DNA of 64,000 bases from G965222505 sp965222505 (GTDB lineage: Bacteria; Bacteroidota; Rhodothermia; Rhodothermales; DATKEJ01), in NCBI GenBank assembly GCA_965222505.1, contig OZ244956.1, positions 5,146,001-5,210,000 on the forward strand, read 5' to 3'. Both the position numbers and the translations under genes were made by a program. Below, one piece after another: positions 25,960 to 34,817 of this stretch. The notes under the pieces are model-generated. The model saw only the letters and a program-made list of their open reading frames with translations. It ran no database searches and was not told the DNA's origin. Positions within the stretch are counted from its first letter, which is position 1. The number at the start of each line of letters is the position of its first letter.

Positions 25960-28900
25960 TGGCCTACGGATCAAGATACCGCTATGACAGTGAAAGCCAC
26001 GACGGGCTCCTTCACCGTTTGGAGGTCGTGCAGTTGGGCTACAGTGGAGGTGTGGATGAGCTTCCGGTGACGACAAAAAGCTGGTGCCGCCCCACGTTCG
26101 AAGGCCGCCCCATCTGGATCAGCGACTTGGCCGTGCAGCTTGACGACGACGGCGCGATATCAACGCTCATCAATGCTGGTGGAGAAGATGCCTTCCGGCT
26201 CCGGTACTCGGTCAACGCCGGCAGTGGTTACACGCAAAAATGGGAGGGCAAGATCATTCCGGCCCTTGACCGGTGGAGCGCGGACCGGTTCAACACGGAC
26301 GCCTACACCCTCCAGGCAGCCGATGGGCTGGGTGGCCTTCGGGGCGTGACGTTCGAAGAAGCCGTCGGCGGAACGGCTGCTGTTGCGCGGGTGCCGGTTA
26401 CGCAGGTCATCGTCAAGCTCTTGGATTATGTAGGCCTGGACATTCCGGTGCGCATAGCTTGCGAGCGCTACCCCTACGTCGATGGAGGGCCGCAACTGAC
26501 CTCAGAGCCCCTGGACGCTGTCAGGATGTGGGAACTCAATTACGGCTCCTGGGTGCCGGAGCAGTACCGCGAAGTACTCCGCATGTTGGATCTCCAGATG
26601 GCAGGTGAGACCACAGAGAGCCCCTCGGCCTACAAAGTACTCTGGGACATCTGTTACGTTTTTGGTCTCCGCCTGTATCAATGGAACGGCACCTGGAGGC
26701 TCATCGAGGAACGACTCCTACAAGGAGGCGCGTTCACAAGCTACGAGTACTCCTCGGGCTACAGTGGGGGCGGGGGGACGCCGCAGGCTGAGTCGGCACA
26801 CCTCGTGATTGATGGCTTTTTGCCTAGAGGTGCCGGTGCAGCGTTTGAATCCATTGAGCCCATTCGGCAAGCAACGCTTGTGCATCCCATCAGGAGCACC
26901 CCGCTCGTCAACGGCACGATGGACGGCACGGTTGGGGCCGACTTGCCGACCGGCTACGTGAAGTCTGGCGTGTGGACAACGGCCGTAGTGGGCGAGGCCA
27001 GAGTGACCGGTACGGCGCTCCTCATGGGCACTGCCGACAATACGTGGGGTGACATTGGTTCGCTTCCGGCGCTTGGATTCCTGGGCACCAGTCGGAAACT
27101 CACCTTTACCACTGGCAACATTAAAGCCCTTCCAGGCCTCGGTATCCGCGTGCAGTGGTGCCATAAGGGAGAGGGTATTCCTAAATCCAAAAGGGATTAC
27201 CACTTCTTCATTGCCTTTGAGAGCATGGGGGATTACCTCCAGCAAGACGGCAGTTGGCTTGAGACCACAGACCCGGTAGAGCAATATCTCACCAGCCGGG
27301 TATCCGGGGCCTGGGAATGCACGGTGCCCCTATGGAGTCAGGATATCCCAAGCGACGGCCCACTCGTCGTTCATATCCTCATTCCTTGGCAATACCATAA
27401 AGACGGCCCCTCGCCACCGACGGATCTTGTCCTCTTGGACGATCTGAGCGTTGACCTGACGATGAATGGCCGCGTGGTGAGTGAGGGCATCATCACCACT
27501 GCCACCCTGACGAGCCTCCAGGCTGGGCAGCGGTTGGACGCGGTGACGCTGCCCCTGGGAGACGTGCCGAGCGTGAATATGTATTCCGGTCTGTTTGTAC
27601 CATCTTCTGGCGGGGAGACCCCAACGCATAGTTGGAGAATTGGTCCCTATGGTGGTGCTCCGGCCACAGGCGTTTCACTTCATCAGTTTGTACTCGCAGA
27701 CCACCTGAACCGGAGCGCGCCCGGTAGCCGAAAAAAACGCATCTTTGACGGAAGCGCCCGCGTCGTTCCGGGCGCCGTTGCCCGCATCGAGCCCCACCAC
27801 GCTCCTGTCATTGACGGCGTGGTCTTTAGCCCCGACACCCTGAGCTTTGACATTCACTCGGCAGACTCCACGTTCTACGCCCGTGAGGCCGCCTGGGAAG
27901 CTCTGGTGCCGGACTACTCTCTCGTAGACGTAGAAGGGGGCACGGCAAGCCCAGGCGGCTCAGTCACGCCTGGGTCGGTTCAGGAGGGCGCAAGCGGGGG
28001 CAATCTGCTCACGGAGATCGAAAACCGCGCGGATCAGGATCCACTCACCCGGCTCTCGGCGGCTGTGGGCACGGACGGCGTAAAGACCACGCTGCCCGTT
28101 GATCAGTTACTGGCCGGAAGTGAAGTCGTCCGTTTGTTCGAGGATGATCCGTTCTACGTCATCCATCCCGTGACGGGCTTCAAGATCGAGTGTGAGTGTG
28201 ACGCCGATTTCACAGAAGACGACACCGAAATCACGATTGTCGGCCAGGAGTTTGACGCTGAACTGCCCATCGGCTCGGCCATCTACCTTCCCTTGGCGCT
28301 CGCGATGCGTAACGCCCTCAAGGGCGGCGGGGTGCTGGGGCGGGTGCGAAGCAATGTTGAGATCAACAAGGGCGACAATACCAACCTGTATATTGATCTC
28401 GTTGGCGGCGACACAGGCAGCCTGGACGTGGTGCTGCGCTTCTACGCCCAGGCTGCCAAGTTGCTCAAATGGCAGCTAGGCATGGGGGCGGGCTCGGCGG
28501 CGGCCAATGATTTTGCCCTGGTCAGCGGCGGGGCAACGTCTCGACTTCTGTTTCAGATAGCGGGAGACAACCAGTACCACGCCCTCGCTGCCAAGAAGCA
28601 TCACTTCTTGGTTGGCGGAGCTAGCGCCGTTGAGATTGCCGAAGACGCCACGGTCCTGCACAATGAGACCATCAAAGACGCCTCCGGCAACACGCGGCTT
28701 CGGGTCACCGACAACGACATCACTGAAATCAATGTGCCGGCCACGAAGACAATCCAGCTAAAGGTCAATGACACGACCATACTAGAGATTAAAGGCGGAG
28801 AGATCACGGCAGCTCAGCACATCAAACGCGCCGCTGATCCGGTGGCAGATGACGACTTAGCCCGCAAGGCCTACGTTGACGCCGGTGACCACGCCGAGAT

Positions 28901-29057
28901 GACGGCCATTGGCGACTCGGGCTACACGGCCCCCGCGATCTCTTCTCCACCCACCCAGTCCGAGGTGCAGGCCGTTGCAGATGCCCTGGAGCAACTCGCC
29001 GGGAAGGTCGACACCCTACTCGCTAACCTCAGAACGACCGGGAGGCAAGCCTTATGA
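25959..29057 (+). CDS. Large tail hub / central tail protein
   Basis: 1032 residues, one base after the tape measure. The N-terminal 280 residues (SRYRYDSESHDGLLHRLEVVQLGY, YTQKWEGKIIPALDRW, YKVLWDICYVFGLRLYQWNGTWRLIEE) look like a baseplate hub or distal tail domain. A Gly-rich linker (SGYSGGGG) and a carbohydrate-binding-like beta region follow. The C-terminal part (DASGNTRLRVTDNDITEINVPATK, TIQLKVNDTTILEIKGGEITAAQHI) is the beta-repeat seen in fibre-type proteins with a short coiled end. It probably forms the tail tip and attaches the spike. Confidence 0.65.
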   Translation: MAYGSRYRYDSESHDGLLHRLEVVQLGYSGGVDELPVTTKSWCRPTFEGRPIWISDLAVQLDDDGAISTLINAGGEDAFRLRYSVNAGSGYTQKWEGKIIPALDRWSADRFNTDAYTLQAADGLGGLRGVTFEEAVGGTAAVARVPVTQVIVKLLDYVGLDIPVRIACERYPYVDGGPQLTSEPLDAVRMWELNYGSWVPEQYREVLRMLDLQMAGETTESPSAYKVLWDICYVFGLRLYQWNGTWRLIEERLLQGGAFTSYEYSSGYSGGGGTPQAESAHLVIDGFLPRGAGAAFESIEPIRQATLVHPIRSTPLVNGTMDGTVGADLPTGYVKSGVWTTAVVGEARVTGTALLMGTADNTWGDIGSLPALGFLGTSRKLTFTTGNIKALPGLGIRVQWCHKGEGIPKSKRDYHFFIAFESMGDYLQQDGSWLETTDPVEQYLTSRVSGAWECTVPLWSQDIPSDGPLVVHILIPWQYHKDGPSPPTDLVLLDDLSVDLTMNGRVVSEGIITTATLTSLQAGQRLDAVTLPLGDVPSVNMYSGLFVPSSGGETPTHSWRIGPYGGAPATGVSLHQFVLADHLNRSAPGSRKKRIFDGSARVVPGAVARIEPHHAPVIDGVVFSPDTLSFDIHSADSTFYAREAAWEALVPDYSLVDVEGGTASPGGSVTPGSVQEGASGGNLLTEIENRADQDPLTRLSAAVGTDGVKTTLPVDQLLAGSEVVRLFEDDPFYVIHPVTGFKIECECDADFTEDDTEITIVGQEFDAELPIGSAIYLPLALAMRNALKGGGVLGRVRSNVEINKGDNTNLYIDLVGGDTGSLDVVLRFYAQAAKLLKWQLGMGAGSAAANDFALVSGGATSRLLFQIAGDNQYHALAAKKHHFLVGGASAVEIAEDATVLHNETIKDASGNTRLRVTDNDITEINVPATKTIQLKVNDTTILEIKGGEITAAQHIKRAADPVADDDLARKAYVDAGDHAEMTAIGDSGYTAPAISSPPTQSEVQAVADALEQLAGKVDTLLANLRTTGRQAL

Positions 29058-29371
29058 GTCTACTCTCCACCCGCCTTGCCAGAGGCCAACACTACGAGCT
29101 TTGGCTCGCCATTCGGGACAACCGAGGCAACTGGATCACGGGGGCCTCGGCCTCGGCGGCGCTTCGCCCCAGGCCTGCTGAAGACGCCGAGGCCGAGGCT
29201 GAAATCGTAACCTACGAGCACCCCCGCCTGGCCCACTTGATCTGCCTTCGTTTTCAGGCGGCAACCACTGCCAGCCTGGCCGAGCAGATGCACCTCTTGG
29301 GTATAGACCTGAGTAGTGGCCACGCTTTCGACATCCGAGAATTTGTTTACACCCCAAACTCCAGACCGTAA
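29054..29371 (+). CDS. Small tail-tip accessory protein
   Basis: 105 residues; its ATG overlaps the hub gene stop by 4 bp and its own stop overlaps the spike ATG (TAATG). A short beta-rich protein with HYELWLAIRDNRGNWITGA resembling small tail-fibre-associated gene products. Family not recognised; tight coupling on both sides ties it to tail assembly. Confidence 0.55.
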   Translation: MSLLSTRLARGQHYELWLAIRDNRGNWITGASASAALRPRPAEDAEAEAEIVTYEHPRLAHLICLRFQAATTASLAEQMHLLGIDLSSGHAFDIREFVYTPNSRP

Positions 29372-31785
29372 TGCCTACCGAAATTCACGCCCTCGACCTC
29401 TACCAGCCCGTTTCCCTGCTTGTTGAAGATGCGCAGGGGGCAGAGGCGGGTGCCCAGGCCTCCGCTGATGCGGCTGCTGTCTCTGCCGCGGCTGCGGCTA
29501 CGAGCGAAGCTAACGCCGCGAATTCGGCTACGAATGCCGCAACGAGTGAGGCCAACGCCCAGGCCTCCGCTGATGCGGCTGCTGCGACACTAGAGTCAGC
29601 CTCGAAGACTGTGCAACTGGCCTCTGAGCTGGACGCATTGCCCGTGCCCTCGACGCGCGTGTCGATCTACGTGCAACACAACCGCGTCGCTCCCGCAGGC
29701 GGGGAACCAGGTGACGCCGGGGGTAGCTGGTGGACATGGGAGCCCGGCTCTTCAGAGGCGGCCAACGGCTATACCGTGCGCCAAATATCGGGTGAGCCCA
29801 ATGGTCGCTGGCTACGAGCCCTCGGGCCGCTTGGTGAGGTGCCATTTGACGGCGTACCCGGCGGCACGGTGGACAACCGCGCGGCCTTTACCGATTGGCT
29901 ACAGTTTCTCGAAGACGAGCACAAGCTGGGTAGTATTCCAGCGGGCACGTTCCTTATTGAATTTAGTGAAACCACTCGGTTTCGGTTCGAGCAAGGTGTT
30001 GAATTTCGTGGAGCCGGGATGTTTAACACCACCCTTCTGTTCAAGAATACGCACGCTGATGCGCTTACCACGCAGAGGGATTTGGTGTGTTATCAACTTG
30101 ATGGTCAACGCTTTTTTGCACGTGATTTTACGGTTTCTGGTGAAGCCAGCAGAAGCACTTATGACACTGTAACCGGCATCCCATTTCGGCTGGGCATTTT
30201 TACAAATGCCGGTACGCGAAGCCTTTGGGAAAACATTCGGTCTCTATGGTGCTATTGTGGGCTCTGGTTCTACCGTGGGTGGGGCTTTACGCTCAACAAC
30301 TACCATACCCACAAAAACCTGGATGGCATTGTCGTAGGTACCCTTGATCCCGATGGGCCGGGGGACAACGGAGTAAACATCAACGCATGTGAATTCGTTG
30401 ATGGCAACATCGCCAGCAATTTCCGGGATGGGTTCCGGTTTGATGCAAGAGGCGCCCAGGCTGCCTGTGACGATAACCGAATTGCTGTCTACGCTGAAGG
30501 CAACAACAGGGGCCGTTTTTTCACGGGCCTGGCCCATGATTTAAGCATTCAGGGCGATTTCAATGGACTCACCATTGAACATGTCTATACCGAAACGAGT
30601 TCGCCCGCCAACGGCAACACCATTACCATCGGTACTCAGGCCCCCTCGTCGATCGTCGGCCTGACGATAAAGTACCTGAAGCACAATCAGCTCTTGGCCA
30701 TCGATAATGCTGAGATGGTTCATTTTGTCAATGCCTCCCACGCCTCGAAGTTTGGGCGGTTGTGGTTTGGCCCCAATGTCAAGGGGATTTACGGCTTGCC
30801 TCCCGAGGCGTATAATGCTGTCCGGGTCAGGGGGGGCAACATTCATACCTCTCAAGGGGGTATTGGGCTTGGCAATACCCAATCCACCGGGCATGTACAG
30901 TATGTGGTTGATTTCGACGGGTTGGAAAAAGACACTGAACTTGGCAATGCCGTCTTTGTGTATGAATATCCGGAAGATGATTTGACCTACATGCGGCACA
31001 TCGTCCATGGTGCCAGTAGCTTCAAGATCCTGACCGAGCCCGTCAATACAAACAATGCGCGCTCTGCGCTTGCTAGTCACCGGGCCTATGCCCGTTTTAT
31101 CGGCGATGGGTCGACAACAACGGGGCTCAAATATGAGGCTGAGTGGTCAGGTGATATTGCCCGGCACATTGGTGATGATCTGCATTTTACGGTGCATTGG
31201 CGGCACAGCCGGCCCAGGGCTTTTTCCGGTGCTGTAGTTACCATCCTCTACTATATTGCAGGTGATCCAAGCCGGAAAGGCAAGTCGCTTACCCGGACGA
31301 CTGCGGATACGGAGTACGCCGACATCCTCACCGGCTGGAATGCCAGTCACTACCACTTGACCATAGCAGACCTGCTAGACGAGGTCGAAGGGGGAGATAT
31401 CACGCTCGACGGTGTGAGGATTAGGGTTTTTGGCGTTAGAAGTGGCGATACGGCGCTCGTTTCGGACGTATTTGACATCTCACATATCACCGTTGGGTCA
31501 GGTGTGTACCCTGCCGCTCCTTTTGCAGATGCTCAGAGTGAGTTGGCCCGGTGGAAGATGAATGTTTCTATCCTTAACGCTGGCCAGCTTCATGCACGGG
31601 GCCGATTCCGACAGGACACGCCCCCATATTTGAGGGTAGACGAAACGGCGAATCCTGGTTACGCGCAATTCACATCCGGGGAGGTGGAATTTTACTTTCC
31701 CGGTGACGGGACGCTTGCCATCAGGGGGAAGGGCCCAACAGGAGAGGCCCTTGATATTAACCTAGGTGCAGCCTACACACCCTAA
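29371..31785 (+). CDS. Tail spike/fibre with Ala-rich stalk and beta-helix body
   Basis: 804 residues. Residues 25-80 are an Ala/Ser/Thr/Asn/Glu repeat (AAAATSEANAANSATNAATS), a coiled trimer stalk. The DNA repeats too: a 27-base stretch at 29451-29477 recurs at 29556-29582. Residues 150-500 show right-handed beta-helix features (GTVDNRAAFTDWLQF, GVEFRGAGMFNTTLLFKN, NVNINACEFVDGN), typical of receptor-binding or depolymerase spikes. It would bind and possibly cleave the host glycan. No catalytic pair can be fixed from sequence alone. Confidence 0.72.
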   Translation: MPTEIHALDLYQPVSLLVEDAQGAEAGAQASADAAAVSAAAAATSEANAANSATNAATSEANAQASADAAAATLESASKTVQLASELDALPVPSTRVSIYVQHNRVAPAGGEPGDAGGSWWTWEPGSSEAANGYTVRQISGEPNGRWLRALGPLGEVPFDGVPGGTVDNRAAFTDWLQFLEDEHKLGSIPAGTFLIEFSETTRFRFEQGVEFRGAGMFNTTLLFKNTHADALTTQRDLVCYQLDGQRFFARDFTVSGEASRSTYDTVTGIPFRLGIFTNAGTRSLWENIRSLWCYCGLWFYRGWGFTLNNYHTHKNLDGIVVGTLDPDGPGDNGVNINACEFVDGNIASNFRDGFRFDARGAQAACDDNRIAVYAEGNNRGRFFTGLAHDLSIQGDFNGLTIEHVYTETSSPANGNTITIGTQAPSSIVGLTIKYLKHNQLLAIDNAEMVHFVNASHASKFGRLWFGPNVKGIYGLPPEAYNAVRVRGGNIHTSQGGIGLGNTQSTGHVQYVVDFDGLEKDTELGNAVFVYEYPEDDLTYMRHIVHGASSFKILTEPVNTNNARSALASHRAYARFIGDGSTTTGLKYEAEWSGDIARHIGDDLHFTVHWRHSRPRAFSGAVVTILYYIAGDPSRKGKSLTRTTADTEYADILTGWNASHYHLTIADLLDEVEGGDITLDGVRIRVFGVRSGDTALVSDVFDISHITVGSGVYPAAPFADAQSELARWKMNVSILNAGQLHARGRFRQDTPPYLRVDETANPGYAQFTSGEVEFYFPGDGTLAIRGKGPTGEALDINLGAAYTP

Positions 31786-31875
31786 ACCTTGGCCGTGATG
31801 CAGAGGACAACCAAAGTTGGTTTCTTGCCGCCGTAAACGAAGTGCCCGGGCCGGCTTTGATATGGATGAGGAGTA

Positions 31876-32340
31876 GTGGACACCAATAGACGATACCTGC
31901 ACCCGCTGACCAGCCTCTGGGCACTCTGGCCGTGGAAAGCTGCTGTGAGTGCCGTGCTCGCGGCCCTGTGCGAACTCATAGGGACCGACCTCCGGCTGGC
32001 CCTGGTGGTGACGATCCTGGTCGTCGTGGACCTTCTGACGGGCATCGTCAAGGCCCGCCGCAACGGTCACCGCATCACGAGTCTTGGGATGCGGCAAACG
32101 ATTGTGAAGGCGATTGAATACGCGGTGCTCCTGTTTAGTGTCAACCTCTTTGCCAATGGATTTGAGTATATGAGTTGGGCCATTGGCCTGGCTTATTTCT
32201 GGGTGGCCGTCACAGAGCTTGTGTCCATTGCCGAGAACATGTACACTGAAGGGGGAGCCGCCTCCAAAGTGTGGGAGCGGGTGTATGAGGCCGTTGTGAT
32301 TCGAGGACCACGGCCTGAAGAGAGGCAGGATAAGAATTGA
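31876..32340 (+). CDS. Holin (phage_holin_4/lysis holin type)
   Basis: 154 residues from GTG 31876, preceded by GAGGAG. Three or four hydrophobic helices (VSAVLAALCELIG, LALVVTILVVVDLLTGIVKA, AIEYAVLLFSVNLF, WAIGLAYFWVAVTELVSIAENM) with the D-LTGI-KA motif characteristic of the toxin-secretion/lysis holin family. A charged C-terminus ends the protein. It permeabilises the inner membrane to release the endolysin. It is the last gene of the late operon. Confidence 0.85.
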   Translation: MDTNRRYLHPLTSLWALWPWKAAVSAVLAALCELIGTDLRLALVVTILVVVDLLTGIVKARRNGHRITSLGMRQTIVKAIEYAVLLFSVNLFANGFEYMSWAIGLAYFWVAVTELVSIAENMYTEGGAASKVWERVYEAVVIRGPRPEERQDKN

Positions 32341-32345
32341 GCCGA

Positions 32346-32373
32346 CCCGGCCAGGTGGCAAAAACTGGCCGGG
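32346..32373. terminator. Hairpin between convergent operons
   Basis: A perfect 9-bp stem CCCGGCCAG (32346-32354) and CTGGCCGGG (32365-32373) with a 10-base loop. It lies between the end of the late operon (32340) and the end of the minus-strand block (32433). There is no long T-tract, so it may be a bidirectional or factor-assisted terminator. Confidence 0.5.
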
Positions 32374-32432
32374 ACTGAGTTTGTGTTGCCGCTTCCTATT
32401 TGACGAGGTGCATCTGACGCACAGCTGTGAAG

Positions 32433-32819
32433 TCACCAGCCTGGCTTATTTCTGGCAGGGTCAGTACCTGCATAGTACACAATCATTTTTGCCGCTACAA
32501 GAGCATTTTGGCCCTGTTCGGCCTGCTTGATCTGCTGGTCGGCGACTCCGATATTTCGGGCTGCTCGGTATCTACTATCTCCGGCTCGCTCCCTCATGCG
32601 GGTTGCGAGACCGGCCCTGTCACTGTGTAGGTAAAACCGAGCCAGAGACTGAGGTACTACCTCCCATGCTGATGTCCCATCAGCGATCTTCCCCAAATCA
32701 CTGGGGCGCGGGAGGTGGCCCCTGTAGGGCCGGAGTGCGTCCGGGTTGAGACGCTGTATCGGCGTTACGGGCACTAGCCACACGCCGTTCAGGCCAATGC
32801 CCACATAGTGTAGGGGCAT
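32433..32819 (-). CDS. Hypothetical protein at the end of the minus block
   Basis: 128 residues from ATG at 32819 (another in-frame ATG lies at 32843). The C-terminal part has SLARFYLHSDRAGLATRMRERA and ARNIGVADQQIKQAEQGQNAL, a helical region. No family recognised. It follows the ADP-ribosyltransferase-like gene by about 30 bp and may be a partner or immunity protein, but that is only contextual. Confidence 0.45.
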   Translation of the reverse strand: MPLHYVGIGLNGVWLVPVTPIQRLNPDALRPYRGHLPRPSDLGKIADGTSAWEVVPQSLARFYLHSDRAGLATRMRERAGDSRYRAARNIGVADQQIKQAEQGQNALVAAKMIVYYAGTDPARNKPGW

Positions 32820-32848
32820 AGACGGGGTAAAGAGCAGGAGCATGGCAA

Positions 32849-33310
32849 TTAGAGTTGTACCAAAACCTCCGCCTCGTCGAACCGCTCGTAGCCGATGTCA
32901 ACGTGGTCGGAGTGGTAGATGATTTGATCCCGCCGTGCGCTGGTCTCCAATACCGCTCCAAATTCTGCCGGGGTGGTGTCCAAAAAATGAATGTCGCCAA
33001 TCGCAAATTGCTCGGCGATGTATTCGGATGTGGTATAGGAGACAATACCGCTAGTCGGGGTAACATACGGCCTACCGTCCTCCTCGCCCGTGCCACCACA
33101 TACAGTTAGGTATGGGTTGCCGGGGTCGGCAGACACGCCATTGAGGCCCCGGTATACCTCTGTCCACTCTGGCAACCTACTCCGCAGGTCAGCCAGATAC
33201 TCCATGCCCTCAGTCGAGGACAGCCACGACACCAAACCATCCTCCTCACCATATTCCAGGTAGTCGGTGAGGGCGTTTTCTGCCGCTTCGGTGAGGAGGA
33301 TTTTAGACAT
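32849..33310 (-). CDS. ADP-ribosyltransferase-like protein (R-S-E type)
   Basis: 153 residues from ATG at 33310; an upstream ATG at 33355 lies inside the promoter and is not used. EVYRGLNG gives the NAD-binding arginine (R54), SYTTSEYIAEQFA (91-103) the STS-like motif, and FDEAEVLV (144-151) the Glu-x-Glu pair (E146, E148). This R / S-T-S / E-x-E order is that of arginine-type mono-ADP-ribosyltransferases, including phage T4 Alt and ModA. It may modify host proteins on infection or act as a toxin. GC-poor upstream DNA carries its own promoter. Confidence 0.65.
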   Translation of the reverse strand: MSKILLTEAAENALTDYLEYGEEDGLVSWLSSTEGMEYLADLRSRLPEWTEVYRGLNGVSADPGNPYLTVCGGTGEEDGRPYVTPTSGIVSYTTSEYIAEQFAIGDIHFLDTTPAEFGAVLETSARRDQIIYHSDHVDIGYERFDEAEVLVQL

Positions 33311-33340
33311 TTTTTCGGGCGTTGGTGATTGGTAACACCT

Positions 33341-33372
33341 ATAATATACAAACATCTAGTTAGTAATACAAA
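33341..33372 (-). promoter_or_regulatory. Promoter for the ADP-ribosyltransferase-like gene
   Basis: On the minus strand TTTG (33372-33369), a 20-base spacer, then TATATTAT (33348-33341), near the Bacteroidota TTTG-N19/20-TAnnTTTG pattern. The A-rich leader to the ATG at 33310 lacks a strong Shine-Dalgarno sequence. Confidence 0.5.
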
Positions 33373-33397
33373 CATAATATTTGTAAATGATAGAGAT

Positions 33398-33667
33398 TCA
33401 CAGGATGTTCACATTGACCACCATCAGCCCACACCCCCAGGCCTTGGCCGGGCCGAGGCCCTGGATGCGGGCACGCTGAAACATCTCGGCATCGATGACC
33501 TGTAGTACGCCCCGGAACTCTACGGCGAGGATGGTCTGTCCCTTATACCCAGGCCCGTAGGTGCGTCTACCAGCTTCATCAGCTTGGTACCGGGTGGCAA
33601 TACGGCCACCGGCACCGGAAATGGATAGAGTTGCCCTCGCCAGGGCACAAAGGTCATCGGCTTCTGA
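33398..33667 (-). pseudogene. Cas6e/Cse3-like C-terminal fragment in an overlapping frame
   Basis: A 90-codon open frame, offset from and overlapping the end of the DUF488-ASCH gene, with no usable start codon. It contains GQTILAVEFRGVLQVIDAEMF and RIQGLGPAKAWGCGLMVV. These match the end of type I-E CRISPR Cas6e/CasE, where F.G.L.V.D...F followed by GIG..KAFGCGLL is conserved. The frame continues about 120 bp beyond the DUF488-ASCH stop. Most simply it is a relic of a displaced cas6e 3' end; a frameshift product is also possible. Confidence 0.45.
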
Positions 33668-34389
33668 TCACGTAGCACCAGGCCGTTCGGCCCAATGAAC
33701 CAAGCCGAACCACACTCAGATACTTGACCAACCATGGTGGCTGATCCTACGATGCCGCCTCTCTGGAACGCTTTAGGCTCTGGCATTTCGATCTCAGGGA
33801 AGTTGTCTTCAACCCAGACGTAGCCGTCACGGTCGAACGTCAGACCGGCATGGATCAAGAGGCGGCTGCCGTCTTTGATTTGCTTAAACCTTCGACTGCG
33901 GTTCTCAACGCCTTTGTAGCCCTCGACGACCAGCCAAGCCCACGGCTGTTTCAAAGTGAGGGCAAGCATCGTTGGTGGTTCGGGTAATTCCTCTATTGCC
34001 GATGGGCCATCCGTACCCAAGCCGGTAGCTTCCGACAAGAGACGGCCCACGACGGTACGGTGGCACCCCATAGGCCAGCGGCATGCGCAAAGCAGGATTA
34101 TGGCGCTATGCCGATAGTTGCAGGTCTCCAGGATGATTTTCACTTGCTCAATCCCAGCCTGAGCATCTTTGAGTTCAATGGCCCCCCTTTTCTTATAATT
34201 GATGTTGCCGAAGTTGGGTACCCACCAATAATCATAAGGGAGTACTCTGTGAAGGGACGCGCCGGCAAAGCCCGGTCTTCTGCTTTTTCGCTCTAACCGG
34301 GTATCAATGAGCACTGCCTGGTGCTCCTGAACCAAAGCGGCCAGAGTTTCAGGCGTGTGGCCGTAATAGCTTGTGGTGTAGATCTTCAT
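33520..34389 (-). CDS. DUF488-ASCH fusion protein
   Basis: 289 residues. Residues 1-130 match DUF488: YGHTPETLAALVQEHQAVLIDTR, SRRPGF, and the C-x-W..GCHRTVVGRLL end. Residues 140-265 match an ASCH (PUA-like) domain: MLALTLKQPWAWLVVEGYKGVENR, then GGIVGSATMVGQV and PWRGQLYPF. ASCH domains bind RNA or modified nucleotides; DUF488 proteins are linked to nucleic-acid modification contexts. The combination suggests a nucleotide or RNA modification role. Part of the minus block; its ATG overlaps the stop of the gene upstream. Confidence 0.75.
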   Translation of the reverse strand: MKIYTTSYYGHTPETLAALVQEHQAVLIDTRLERKSRRPGFAGASLHRVLPYDYWWVPNFGNINYKKRGAIELKDAQAGIEQVKIILETCNYRHSAIILLCACRWPMGCHRTVVGRLLSEATGLGTDGPSAIEELPEPPTMLALTLKQPWAWLVVEGYKGVENRSRRFKQIKDGSRLLIHAGLTFDRDGYVWVEDNFPEIEMPEPKAFQRGGIVGSATMVGQVSECGSAWFIGPNGLVLRDQKPMTFVPWRGQLYPFPVPVAVLPPGTKLMKLVDAPTGLGIRDRPSSP

Positions 34390-34817
34390 ACCGGCACCTT
34401 CTCACCTTTTGCCACGGCCTCAATGGCAGCAACCACCCCGGTGTCGGGTCCGTCAGCCGTAAACTCGTGCCCGTTGCACCCCAGGATGAGCGCCTCCGGG
34501 TGGAGCGCCTGCACGGCGTCATAGGCCGTGTGAAAATCAGTTGCCTCTTGCCGGACACGGATGTGTTCGTCGTCACTCTCTCCCAGAAGGGTGAGGTTAA
34601 ATTCAAATTGAGCATCCGGTCGGGCACCCGGTGTTGACTCCAGCGCAGCCACCACACGCGGCAACAGCAGCGCCACCCTCGGCCATGCTTCGAGGAAATA
34701 CCGCACAGCCATGTAGGCCCGTACGTCACAGGTGAGCGGGTCGAGGCCGAGCAGGTCAAACAACTGGTGTTCGTTCTGGACGGCTTTAGTGATGCGGTTG
34801 ACTATTTGTTCGGTCAT
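34386..34817 (-). CDS. Hypothetical phage protein
   Basis: 143 residues from ATG at 34817. Helical N-terminus (VNRITKAVQNEHQLFDLLGLD, YFLEAWPRVALLLPRVVAALE) and a C-terminal HEFTADGPDTGVVAAIEAVAKG. Overlaps the neighbours on both sides by 4 bp. Family not recognised; belongs to the recombination-side minus block. Confidence 0.5.
   Translation of the reverse strand: MTEQIVNRITKAVQNEHQLFDLLGLDPLTCDVRAYMAVRYFLEAWPRVALLLPRVVAALESTPGARPDAQFEFNLTLLGESDDEHIRVRQEATDFHTAYDAVQALHPEALILGCNGHEFTADGPDTGVVAAIEAVAKGEKVPV

Noticed and set aside
33398..33667. A CRISPR-Cas locus in the prophage
   Set aside because: Only a single Cas6e-like fragment is visible; no repeat-spacer array and no other cas genes were found in the window.
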